64,000 nucleotides of DNA from Peptostreptococcaceae bacterium (GTDB lineage: Bacteria; Bacillota; Clostridia; Peptostreptococcales; Acidaminobacteraceae): the NCBI GenBank assembly GCA_027064135.1, contig JAMOQG010000143.1, positions 1 to 64,000 of the forward strand, written 5' to 3'. Within the stretch, counting starts at the first letter, position 1. Every line of letters begins with the position of its first letter. Both the position numbers and the translations under genes were made by a program. This document shows, piece after piece, positions 57,292 to 64,000 of the stretch. The notes beneath the pieces were generated by a model, which saw nothing but the letters and a program-made list of their open reading frames with translations, was not told the DNA's origin and did not search any database.

Positions 57292-58998
57292 CTAGTTATC
57301 TATTTTACCTGTACTAGTACCCATTTTTTTAAGAGCATAACTCATTATAGCAATTATTGATCCAACAATAACTATTAATATTGTTGAATAAACATAAGCA
57401 ACTCCAATTTTACCTTGATCTATTTGACTCATAGTAGTAACAGTTAATAAACTATATTTAGCAGAAACTAAAAATATTATTGTACTAACTAACGTCATAC
57501 TTCGTGCAAATGCATAAACTAACCCACTAAAAAATGCTGGCTTAATCATTGGTAAAGTCACTGAGGTAAATACTTTTTTACTATCTGCACCTAAAACACA
57601 TGCAGCTTCCTCAATAGAAGGATCAATTTGTTGCAATGCTGCCATTCCAGATCTTATACCTACTGGCATAGATCTCATAACAAATGCAATAATTAAAATG
57701 ACTCCTGTTCCAGTTAAAACAATTGGTGGTTTATTAAATGTAATAACATATCCTAAACCAACAACAGTTCCTGGGATTGCTATAGATAACATCGTCGTAA
57801 AGTCCATATACGTTCTCCCCAAAAATTTCTTTCTAACAACTAAGAAAGCAACTATCATTGATAATATACCTGTAATAGGTGTAGCAATTAATGCTAATCT
57901 AGTTGTATCATAAATTGGTTTAAATCCAATATTAAATACATATTTATAATGATCTAAAGTAAGAGAATAATCAACTCCCCATAATTTAACAAAAGATCCT
58001 ATTGGTATTAATATATACATCATTCCTACCAAAATGCTTATAAGTATTATAATAATACTAATAGGTTTAACAATTTTTTTATCATCAATCAATACTCTAG
58101 CTCTTGAAACTTTTCCTGTCACTGTAATATAAGATTTTTTTCCAATATAATATTTTTGCAATAAGAATGCAAATACAGAAATTAACAATAACATTATAGC
58201 TAATGCTGTTGCTCCACTCATATTTAAGCTTCCAATACCTTGCATATATATTTGAACAGCCATTGTAGTATAATTACCACCTATAACCATTGGATTTCCA
58301 AAATCAGCTACAGATTGAATAAATACTAAAAGTCCAGCATTTGCAATTCCCGGTACCATTAAAGGCAATGTTACAGTTGAAAACACTTGATATCTTGATG
58401 CTCCAAGATCTCTTGCAGCTTCTTCAACAGAAGGATCAATTTCTTGAAGTAAACCTACCATCACAAGATATGCTACTGGAAAAAAAGTTAATACTTGAAC
58501 TAATACAAGTCCTCTAAATCCATAAATTTCAGCATTTTCAAATCCAAATATTCCTCTTGATATTAAACCAATTCTACCAAATAACAATATTGCAGATAAA
58601 CCTACCACAAATGGTGGAGAAATAATTGGCAATATTGCAATAGCATTTAACATTTTTTTATTTGCCATTTTTAAATATGCAGATGCATATGCAAATAAAA
58701 ATCCAATTATTGTTGAAATTATACTTACAACAATTCCTAATTTTAATGTATTAAAAATAATTTCTTTATTATATGTCAATCTAAATATTTCTGTATAATG
58801 ATGCAATGATAAATTTCCTTCATAAAGGAAACTTTCTTTTAAAATGTTTATTAATGGTAAAACAATGAACATAGTAATTGCAAGTAATATTGTAAGTATT
58901 GTAATAAATAATACCGGATCATGTGTAACATTTATCATATTTGCAATTTCTGATTTCATTTTTAACGATTTATTGCTTTGTTTCTTTTTTTCAGCCAT
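57292..58998 (-). CDS. Fbp-type ABC transporter permease (two fused permease halves)
   Basis: 568 residues with about twelve helices in two repeated halves. Each half carries the EAA loop: EEAARDLGASRYQVFSTV and EEAACVLGADSKKVFTSV. This duplicated layout is typical of FbpB/AfuB iron permeases. It lies between the binding-protein and ATPase genes. Confidence 0.94.
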   Translation of the reverse strand: MAEKKKQSNKSLKMKSEIANMINVTHDPVLFITILTILLAITMFIVLPLINILKESFLYEGNLSLHHYTEIFRLTYNKEIIFNTLKLGIVVSIISTIIGFLFAYASAYLKMANKKMLNAIAILPIISPPFVVGLSAILLFGRIGLISRGIFGFENAEIYGFRGLVLVQVLTFFPVAYLVMVGLLQEIDPSVEEAARDLGASRYQVFSTVTLPLMVPGIANAGLLVFIQSVADFGNPMVIGGNYTTMAVQIYMQGIGSLNMSGATALAIMLLLISVFAFLLQKYYIGKKSYITVTGKVSRARVLIDDKKIVKPISIIIILISILVGMMYILIPIGSFVKLWGVDYSLTLDHYKYVFNIGFKPIYDTTRLALIATPITGILSMIVAFLVVRKKFLGRTYMDFTTMLSIAIPGTVVGLGYVITFNKPPIVLTGTGVILIIAFVMRSMPVGIRSGMAALQQIDPSIEEAACVLGADSKKVFTSVTLPMIKPAFFSGLVYAFARSMTLVSTIIFLVSAKYSLLTVTTMSQIDQGKIGVAYVYSTILIVIVGSIIAIMSYALKKMGTSTGKIDN

Positions 58999-59028
58999 CT
59001 TTTACTCCTCTCATAATATAATTATTGT

Positions 59029-59053
59029 AAAAGCACCCATTTAGGATGCTTTT
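59029..59053 (-). terminator. Partial terminator between binding-protein and permease genes
   Basis: On the minus strand AAAAGCATCC pairs with GGGTGCTTTT (one G-U) around TAAAT. The T run is inside the stem and soon broken, so it probably lets part of the transcripts through, giving more binding protein than permease. Confidence 0.65.
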
Positions 59054-59064
59054 ATATATTTTCT

Positions 59065-60144
59065 CTATTCTGTTGGAGGAGTTGTTTTTGTAAGCTCCAT
59101 AAATTTTTCTAAAAATTCGCTTCTATTGTCAGCAGCCCATTTAAAATCATAATCAATTAATTTAGTATCTTTAATACTTAAAGCTTGCTCTGGTGGTACT
59201 GCATCAGGATTAGTCAAGAATTGGAATGAACCAACTGTTTTACCAAGTTCTTGAGCTTCTTTAGTTAAACACCAATCAATAAACATTTTTGCAGCTTCTT
59301 GATCTGGACCATCTTTAATAATTGCAGCAGCACCTATTTCATAACCAGTTCCGCCTTCTGGAGCAGTGAAAATTAAATCTTTATATCCTTCTTCTTGATA
59401 TTTAATAGCATCATGAATAAATCCAATTGCTATTGGAGCTTCGCCCATTCCACACATTCTACCAGGCGCACTACCTGATTTAGTATATTGACGAACTTGA
59501 CCATTAAATTTTTGCATATATTCAAATCCTGCATCTTCGCCTTTTATTTGTAAAATTGTAGCTAATAAATTATAAGCAGTACTTGATGAACCTGGGTGAG
59601 CTACAACAATATTTCCTTTAAATTCAGGTTTTAATAAATCATCAAATGTTTTAGGTAATTCATAACCATTATCATCTAACCATTTTTTATTTCCTTCAAT
59701 TCCTAAATATCCAACATATATTCCAGTCCAAGCTCCATTAGGATCTTTTAACTGTGGTAAAATATTTGCTGCATTTGGAGAAATATAATGTTCTAATAAT
59801 CCTTCGTTTTCAGCAGCCATAAAAGTTAAAGCTCCACCACCATACCAAACACTTGCAGATGGATTTTCTTTTTCAGCTTTAATTCTTGAAAAAATTTCTC
59901 CACCACTCATACGAACCATTTGAGTTTTTACGCCTGTAGCTTTTTCAAATTCTTTTACAGCTAATAATGCGTGATCTTCCATTAGTCCAGCATAAATTGT
60001 TAATTCTAAATCTTTCTTTTCAGGTGCAGGAGCTTCTGTTTTTTCTTCAGCTTTTGCAGCTGGTTCTTCAGTTGCTTTTGGTGCACATCCTACAACGGAA
60101 AAAACTAATACTATTACTAACATTAACATTAACATTTTTTTCAT
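59065..60144 (-). CDS. Fbp-type solute-binding lipoprotein
   Basis: About 359 residues with a lipobox (SVVGC) followed by an acidic/Ala-rich linker, then a family 1 binding fold (LELTIYAGLMEDHALLAVKEFE, SGGEIFSRIKAE, YGGGALTFMAA). FbpA/AfuA-like ferric-iron binding proteins and 2-aminoethylphosphonate binders share this shape. The ATG at 60144 sits 9 nt after GGGAGG; an earlier ATG is too close. First gene of the importer operon. Confidence 0.92.
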   Translation of the reverse strand: MKKMLMLMLVIVLVFSVVGCAPKATEEPAAKAEEKTEAPAPEKKDLELTIYAGLMEDHALLAVKEFEKATGVKTQMVRMSGGEIFSRIKAEKENPSASVWYGGGALTFMAAENEGLLEHYISPNAANILPQLKDPNGAWTGIYVGYLGIEGNKKWLDDNGYELPKTFDDLLKPEFKGNIVVAHPGSSSTAYNLLATILQIKGEDAGFEYMQKFNGQVRQYTKSGSAPGRMCGMGEAPIAIGFIHDAIKYQEEGYKDLIFTAPEGGTGYEIGAAAIIKDGPDQEAAKMFIDWCLTKEAQELGKTVGSFQFLTNPDAVPPEQALSIKDTKLIDYDFKWAADNRSEFLEKFMELTKTTPPTE

Positions 60145-60193
60145 TAAATACATCCTCCCTAAATCAATACAATAATCGAAAAACGTTTTCCTA

Positions 60194-60246
60194 CGATAAC
60201 ATTATCGATCTCTAATTTTTCCTATCTTAGCTCTAAAGTAATTATA
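60194..60246 (-). promoter_or_regulatory. Importer promoter region with an inverted repeat
   Basis: TATAAT on the minus strand at 60241-60246 is a good -10 without a clear -35. Downstream in the leader, CGATAA-CA-TTATCG (60194-60207) forms a short inverted repeat that resembles half of a Fur box but is one base short of the 7-1-7 pattern. It could bind the YesN-like regulator or a metal regulator. Confidence 0.4.
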
Positions 60247-60291
60247 CCTAATTATTATTATTTTAAACATCCTAAAATACTATTATTTTAT

Positions 60292-61842
60292 CTATTTTTT
60301 ATTAATTATTTTCTTTTCAAATATAATAAGTACAATTTTAGTTATTGCAAACATCAAAAATGTCAATAATGACATTGAAAACCAAAATCCAAATGAACTA
60401 AAGAAATTTATATTAATTGGATTTATTGTATCTATTGAATGAAATTTACTTTGGAATATATTAATTCCCAATAATCCTGTTACAAAAGTTGGAACTAATA
60501 ACCATTTATTTAAGTTTTCAATCATTTCAAGTGACTTTTGAGATTGATCAGAATTTGAAAGTCTAGCATATTCATGAAGTGATTCCATCTCTTTATTTAA
60601 ATCTTCTATTAGTAATAATATGTCAGATTTGCTAAATAGTGTATTATATAATTCTATTCCTTGTTCTTGAGCAGAAACTTGTCTAAAAAACATTCTATTT
60701 GAGAATTGAAGATAATTTTGATATAAATTTAAAATACGTTTAGAATCTTTTTCATCAAGTCTAGAAATTCTTGATATTTCATCAGAAAAATTTAATAAAC
60801 TGACTCTTTGTGCTAATACTAATGCAACCATTTCAAAATATAATGTTTCCATATGGTTATTTAATGCATCCATTTGATTGTCTTCTTTTAAAAGCACAAA
60901 TGAGTATCTACTAATTCCAAACACACTTTTTTTATCAATCCATCTTTTATATGTAGATTCTTTTAAAGATTTATTTAGCATTTTTTTATTTTGACATTTT
61001 AATTTTCCTGAATCTATAAATATAAATTTATAAAGATATTCATCATTATTAATAACTTCATCAAGATCAGAAACATTTTCATATTTATTAAAATAACCTA
61101 ATTCATTATTTACACTCATAACAAACATTCTATGATCAATTAAAGGAAGTATTTCTATTTTGCTGCCAAAGCTACCAAATCCTAAAATATCAGTAATAAT
61201 ATTCGAAAGTTTAATTGTATCTTTACTATATTTTTCACCAAATTCAAAATCTTCTTTTGTATTTTTACCATTTAATCCTGTGATTTCAATATACTCCGGT
61301 ATTTCACCAGCTTCTTTTGCTTCAATAAATGGTAAATATACATTTCTACCAAGTGCATTTATTTTTAAAATATCATCTTTATCATATTCTTCATTATAAT
61401 TATCTAAAAAGAAACTTAATACTCCTACACCAGTTTCAAATATTTTTAATCCTATTTTCTTTATATCAAGGATATATTCTTTATCAAATGTTTTAATATG
61501 ATATTTAGGATCTTCATTTATTTTATAATTATAATTAAGAATTATTTCATCAGATAAAGATTCCGGATCATCTTTATTAAAATATGTAAATATAGCATTT
61601 CTTACACTTTCATAAAAATAAAGTTTTGTATTATAACTTAAATCAATTTTCTTTTCATCATAACTTGAAAATAAATCAGAATATGTTTCAAGCATCCATT
61701 CTCCATTTTCTTTAATTATACTATTTACTAAATCAAGATCTGTTTTCTTTTTAAATGAATAATACGTAACTGCATTTTCTTTAATATTTTCAATTTTAAA
61801 AGGAAATATAAAAATATGTTTACTTCTTAATTCTTTTTCCAT
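60292..61842 (-). CDS. CorA-like membrane protein, partner of the nuclease-like gene
   Basis: 516 residues: a large soluble N-terminal region (about 1-330), a long helical part (about 330-445) and two C-terminal membrane helices (about 446-463 and 484-507) separated by a short loop. The end of the first helix reads GLLGINIF, with GIN where CorA magnesium channels have GMN. The layout (big cytoplasmic funnel, two helices at the end) is CorA-like, but the N-terminal part is much longer and not recognised. CorA-like effectors occur in some type III CRISPR systems; none is seen here. It overlaps the upstream nuclease-like gene by 16 nt. Confidence 0.75.
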   Translation of the reverse strand: MEKELRSKHIFIFPFKIENIKENAVTYYSFKKKTDLDLVNSIIKENGEWMLETYSDLFSSYDEKKIDLSYNTKLYFYESVRNAIFTYFNKDDPESLSDEIILNYNYKINEDPKYHIKTFDKEYILDIKKIGLKIFETGVGVLSFFLDNYNEEYDKDDILKINALGRNVYLPFIEAKEAGEIPEYIEITGLNGKNTKEDFEFGEKYSKDTIKLSNIITDILGFGSFGSKIEILPLIDHRMFVMSVNNELGYFNKYENVSDLDEVINNDEYLYKFIFIDSGKLKCQNKKMLNKSLKESTYKRWIDKKSVFGISRYSFVLLKEDNQMDALNNHMETLYFEMVALVLAQRVSLLNFSDEISRISRLDEKDSKRILNLYQNYLQFSNRMFFRQVSAQEQGIELYNTLFSKSDILLLIEDLNKEMESLHEYARLSNSDQSQKSLEMIENLNKWLLVPTFVTGLLGINIFQSKFHSIDTINPININFFSSFGFWFSMSLLTFLMFAITKIVLIIFEKKIINKK

Positions 61843-62963
61843 AAAATCATCTCCACTTTCTTCTGAAGTTCATTAATATCTCCTGTAAATATTATTACAT
61901 TTATATTCATTTCTTCTGCTCTTTTTAAATCATCTTTAAATTCAGGTTCTTCAGTAGTAATAATTACTCTTAAAGCGCTATCTCCTCCAATTTTTTGACT
62001 ATATACTTCTATTTCATTAAAGGCTTCTTTACCATATCTTTTAGTATCTTTACATGATATGCACATTAATAATTGATCTTTAATTGCAAGTACATCTAAT
62101 TCATTTCGTACATTACTATTGTCATCCCATAAGAACTCAACACTAGTTTTAATATCATTAAATATTTTCATTTCTTTTAATGTTCTAAAAATTAGTGCTT
62201 CTAACCAAGTTCCTGGCTTTTTCATAAGTTCTTTCAATCCAATATCATGATAATTAATAAATATTTTATTTCTAATAATTTTATAATCTAAATATTTCTT
62301 TTCTTTTAATAAATTAATTAAATCCATCAAAATATATTCTTCATAATCATTAATTTTATTTTTTAATATAGTTGAAATATTTGGAGTTTTTTTATCATTT
62401 ATAAAAATATTATTTCTTTTAAATACATTTTTATTAATTTTTTTAAAATTTCCATAGTTTTTTATTATCCAATTAAGAAATTCATTCACTGCATCTGAAT
62501 TATAAATCGATGATTGATCAATTGCTATTGAACCTCCAAAACTATTTATTAAATCTTTAATGTTTAAATCTATTTTTTTAATATCATGCTCAATTATTTG
62601 ATCATTACTAAATTCATACATCAGTCCTTTTTTCTCAGAAATTAATAATCTTTTAATATCCATTTCTTTTGCATTATCAAAAAGAATAAATTTATTTAAA
62701 TTTGCTTCTCCATCAAAGTAAGCAAATGATTCTCCGTCATATTTTTTAATTATGTTTTTAATATCGCTATAATGCTTAATTACTCTATCTTCTATTACAA
62801 TATCTTTAAATTCACTTTCAATATATTCCTTAAAATTATAAAAATCTTCTAAATTACTTTTCCCTTTTTCTCTAAGCATAATAACTTTATCAATTTTATA
62901 GAAAGAAATAGGAATAACAATAGGTAAATAATAGTCATCGTAAAAATAAAACAAATTCTTCAT
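61827..62963 (-). CDS. DUF1887/Card1-like PD-(D/E)XK nuclease protein
   Basis: 378 residues. The C-terminal third matches the DUF1887 nuclease layout: GTWLE (251-255), NELD (287-290) and SCK (303-305), then a conserved GG at 327-328. The metal-binding Asp and the Lys are present, but Ser replaces the Glu often found two residues before the Lys. Residues about 1-140 should be a Rossmann CARF-type sensor; the segment where CARF proteins have a TGGTK-like ligand loop reads YFDGEANLNKF (82-92). A helical middle (about 150-245) may be the winged helix. Role inferred: nucleic-acid cleavage in defence. Confidence 0.7.
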   Translation of the reverse strand: MKNLFYFYDDYYLPIVIPISFYKIDKVIMLREKGKSNLEDFYNFKEYIESEFKDIVIEDRVIKHYSDIKNIIKKYDGESFAYFDGEANLNKFILFDNAKEMDIKRLLISEKKGLMYEFSNDQIIEHDIKKIDLNIKDLINSFGGSIAIDQSSIYNSDAVNEFLNWIIKNYGNFKKINKNVFKRNNIFINDKKTPNISTILKNKINDYEEYILMDLINLLKEKKYLDYKIIRNKIFINYHDIGLKELMKKPGTWLEALIFRTLKEMKIFNDIKTSVEFLWDDNSNVRNELDVLAIKDQLLMCISCKDTKRYGKEAFNEIEVYSQKIGGDSALRVIITTEEPEFKDDLKRAEEMNINVIIFTGDINELQKKVEMILWKKN

Positions 62964-63003
62964 ATCAGCTCCCTTTAAACTTATTTATTTTATTTTATTG
63001 TAC

Positions 63004-63052
63004 AAAATCGCTTCGCAATGGTGAATCTTAATCACTATTTCGAAGCGATTTT
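63004..63052. repeat. Strong 21-bp hairpin between the nuclease gene and the recombinase
   Basis: The arms pair over 21 bp with one mismatch and one G-T pair around a 7-nt loop; the outer 12 bp (AAAATCGCTTCG with CGAAGCGATTTT) are perfect. A T run follows on plus. It lies about 40 nt upstream of the nuclease start codon. It may be a terminator, a leader structure or a mobile-element end. The rest of 62964-63276 holds no gene; TAGTAGACC near 63063 is mirrored with a bulge by GGTGCTACTA near 63135. Confidence 0.65.
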
Positions 63053-63208
63053 TATGTATTGATAGTAGACCTTTTTTAGAAATTGTATTATTGTTAAGTT
63101 ACCACACAAAGCAATTACAATAAACCAAGAAAGGTGCTACTACCATTATGATTTTATCATCTTTAAACATCAACTACAATTACATATTATTATTTTTTTA
63201 TTCTCGAG

Positions 63209-63272
63209 GTCCTCCAACTTTTAAATTTCAATTATTATTTACTACAATTAATTTATAGGTCTTAAGGAGGAC
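63209..63272 (+). promoter_or_regulatory. Inverted repeat that can hide the recombinase ribosome binding site
   Basis: GTCCTCC (63209-63215) is the exact complement of GGAGGAC (63266-63272), which contains the Shine-Dalgarno sequence (AAGGAGG) five bases before the start ATG. Pairing would block translation initiation. Confidence 0.5.
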
Positions 63273-63276
63273 ACAA

Positions 63277-64000
63277 ATGATTAGAAAAAAATATTCAAAA
63301 TATATTGCTAAATTTAACGAAATTTTAACTATACGTGATTTAACTAAAAATACTGTTATTAATTACACATCTTTTCTTATTCAATATTTAACTTGGGTTG
63401 ATTCCGAACTTTCTAAACCACTTGAAGATGTATCTTATGAGGAATTAAGAATTTATATTTTACATTTAAAAAATATTAGAAAACTAAGTGCTAGTACTAT
63501 TAATGCTCATATTTCTCAATTAAGGTTTTTATATATTTATATTTTAATGAAACCTTTTGATAAATATCAAGTTCCTTTTATGAAAACTATTAAAAAAATA
63601 CCTACAATTTATTCTAAAGAAATCATTTTTCAATTTATTGATTCTTTGGAAAATATAAGACATAAGGCTTATGCTGCACTTCTTTATTCCTCTGGTATTC
63701 GTGTTTCTGAACTTCAGTATCTTAAATATGAAGATGTCAGTCGAAAAAATATGTTACTCTATATTAGAAAAACTAAATCAAGAACTGATCGTTATGCTAT
63801 TTTGTCTAAAAAGGCTTTAACTATTTTAACTCAGTATTGGTTTGCTGCTGGTAAGCCAAAGGAGTTTTTATTTCCTGGATACCATGATAGAACTAAGCCG
63901 GTCTCTAAATTCACTATTAACCGTGCTATTAATGATCATGCTAAAGTTTTTAACATTCATTTAACTCCCCATTTATTTCGCCATCACTTCGGATGTCATA
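63277..64000 (+). CDS. Tyrosine recombinase/integrase, cut by the window edge
   Basis: 241 complete codons are present and the frame runs off the right edge without a stop. An N-terminal SAM-like core-binding domain (about 1-100) precedes the catalytic domain. The first catalytic Arg is in SSGIRVSELQYL, a candidate active Lys in IRKTKSR, and the HxxR motif in TPHLFRHHFG; the later His/Trp and the Tyr nucleophile lie outside. It resembles XerC/D-type and IS91-associated integrases. Arg codons CGT/CGC/CGA appear more often than in neighbours, which favour AGA, hinting at foreign origin. A strong AAGGAGG precedes ATG. Confidence 0.9.
   Translation, partial: MIRKKYSKYIAKFNEILTIRDLTKNTVINYTSFLIQYLTWVDSELSKPLEDVSYEELRIYILHLKNIRKLSASTINAHISQLRFLYIYILMKPFDKYQVPFMKTIKKIPTIYSKEIIFQFIDSLENIRHKAYAALLYSSGIRVSELQYLKYEDVSRKNMLLYIRKTKSRTDRYAILSKKALTILTQYWFAAGKPKEFLFPGYHDRTKPVSKFTINRAINDHAKVFNIHLTPHLFRHHFGCH

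Noticed and set aside
60292-62963. Type III CRISPR-Cas locus
   Set aside because: No Cas10, Cas7-type or Cas6 gene and no regularly spaced repeats occur in the window; only CRISPR-ancillary-like folds are present.

Overview
The window is strongly A+T-rich chromosomal DNA from a low-GC Firmicute. Gene content and order (ftsEX, T-box-controlled ilv operon, csaB with a DUF5693 protein, murB-PHP-rapZ-yvcK, whiA-ptsH, dnaE-pfkA-pyk, tryptophanase, OPT peptide transporter) point to an anaerobic, peptide- and sugar-fermenting member of the Clostridia/Tissierellia. No species can be named from the sequence alone. Nearly all genes lie on the minus strand; only a regulator pair at 41.6-43.6 kb and a recombinase at the right edge are on plus. 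No rRNA, tRNA or CRISPR array was seen.

Layout, left to right. 0-4.1 kb: cell-wall division block ftsE-ftsX-M23 hydrolase-S41 protease. 4.2-8.6 kb: a permuted papain-like protein, a Lon-like protease and an S1-domain protein. 8.7-13.7 kb: ilvN-ilvC-ilvD-ilvB behind a sigma-A promoter and a T-box leader. 13.8-23.6 kb: a long run of envelope and housekeeping genes (2-hydroxyacid dehydrogenase, acpS, nnr, alr, mazF, secreted protein, tagA, yitT, DUF5693, csaB). 23.7-32.9 kb: carbohydrate and nucleoside catabolism (oligo-1,6-glucosidase, psuK-psuG, sucrose phosphorylase with cysQ under a LacI-type operator, pyk, pfkA). 33-40 kb: dnaE, an orphan YnjB-like lipoprotein, an HD-GYP protein, HPr and WhiA. 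40-47.8 kb: a tryptophan/peptide catabolic block (tnaA, two regulators, pepD, a membrane-anchored small protein, a PqqD-like protein, an OPT transporter) lying between yvcK and whiA, genes that are usually adjacent. 48-51.5 kb: yvcK, rapZ, PHP phosphoesterase, murB. 51.6-60.2 kb: an Fbp-type ABC importer and a linked mgtC-lipoprotein-sensor kinase-regulator operon. 60.3-63 kb: a two-gene unit, a DUF1887/Card1-like nuclease and a CorA-like membrane protein, with no CRISPR locus nearby. 63.3 kb to the end: a truncated tyrosine recombinase.

The best candidate for an undescribed system is the nuclease/CorA-like pair at 60.3-63.0 kb: overlapping genes, a nuclease fold whose sensor domain has lost the usual CARF ligand motif, a predicted membrane partner, a strong hairpin in front and a recombinase next door. 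Second-tier candidates are the OPT/PqqD-like/PepD unit, the degenerate-GGDEF regulator divergent from tnaA, and a 27-codon ORF abutting mgtC.

Start codons were chosen by Shine-Dalgarno spacing; several reading frames extend further upstream through TTG, GTG or ATG codons that overlap the ribosome binding site, and these extensions were not used. All functions are by recognition of family motifs; no database search was run.
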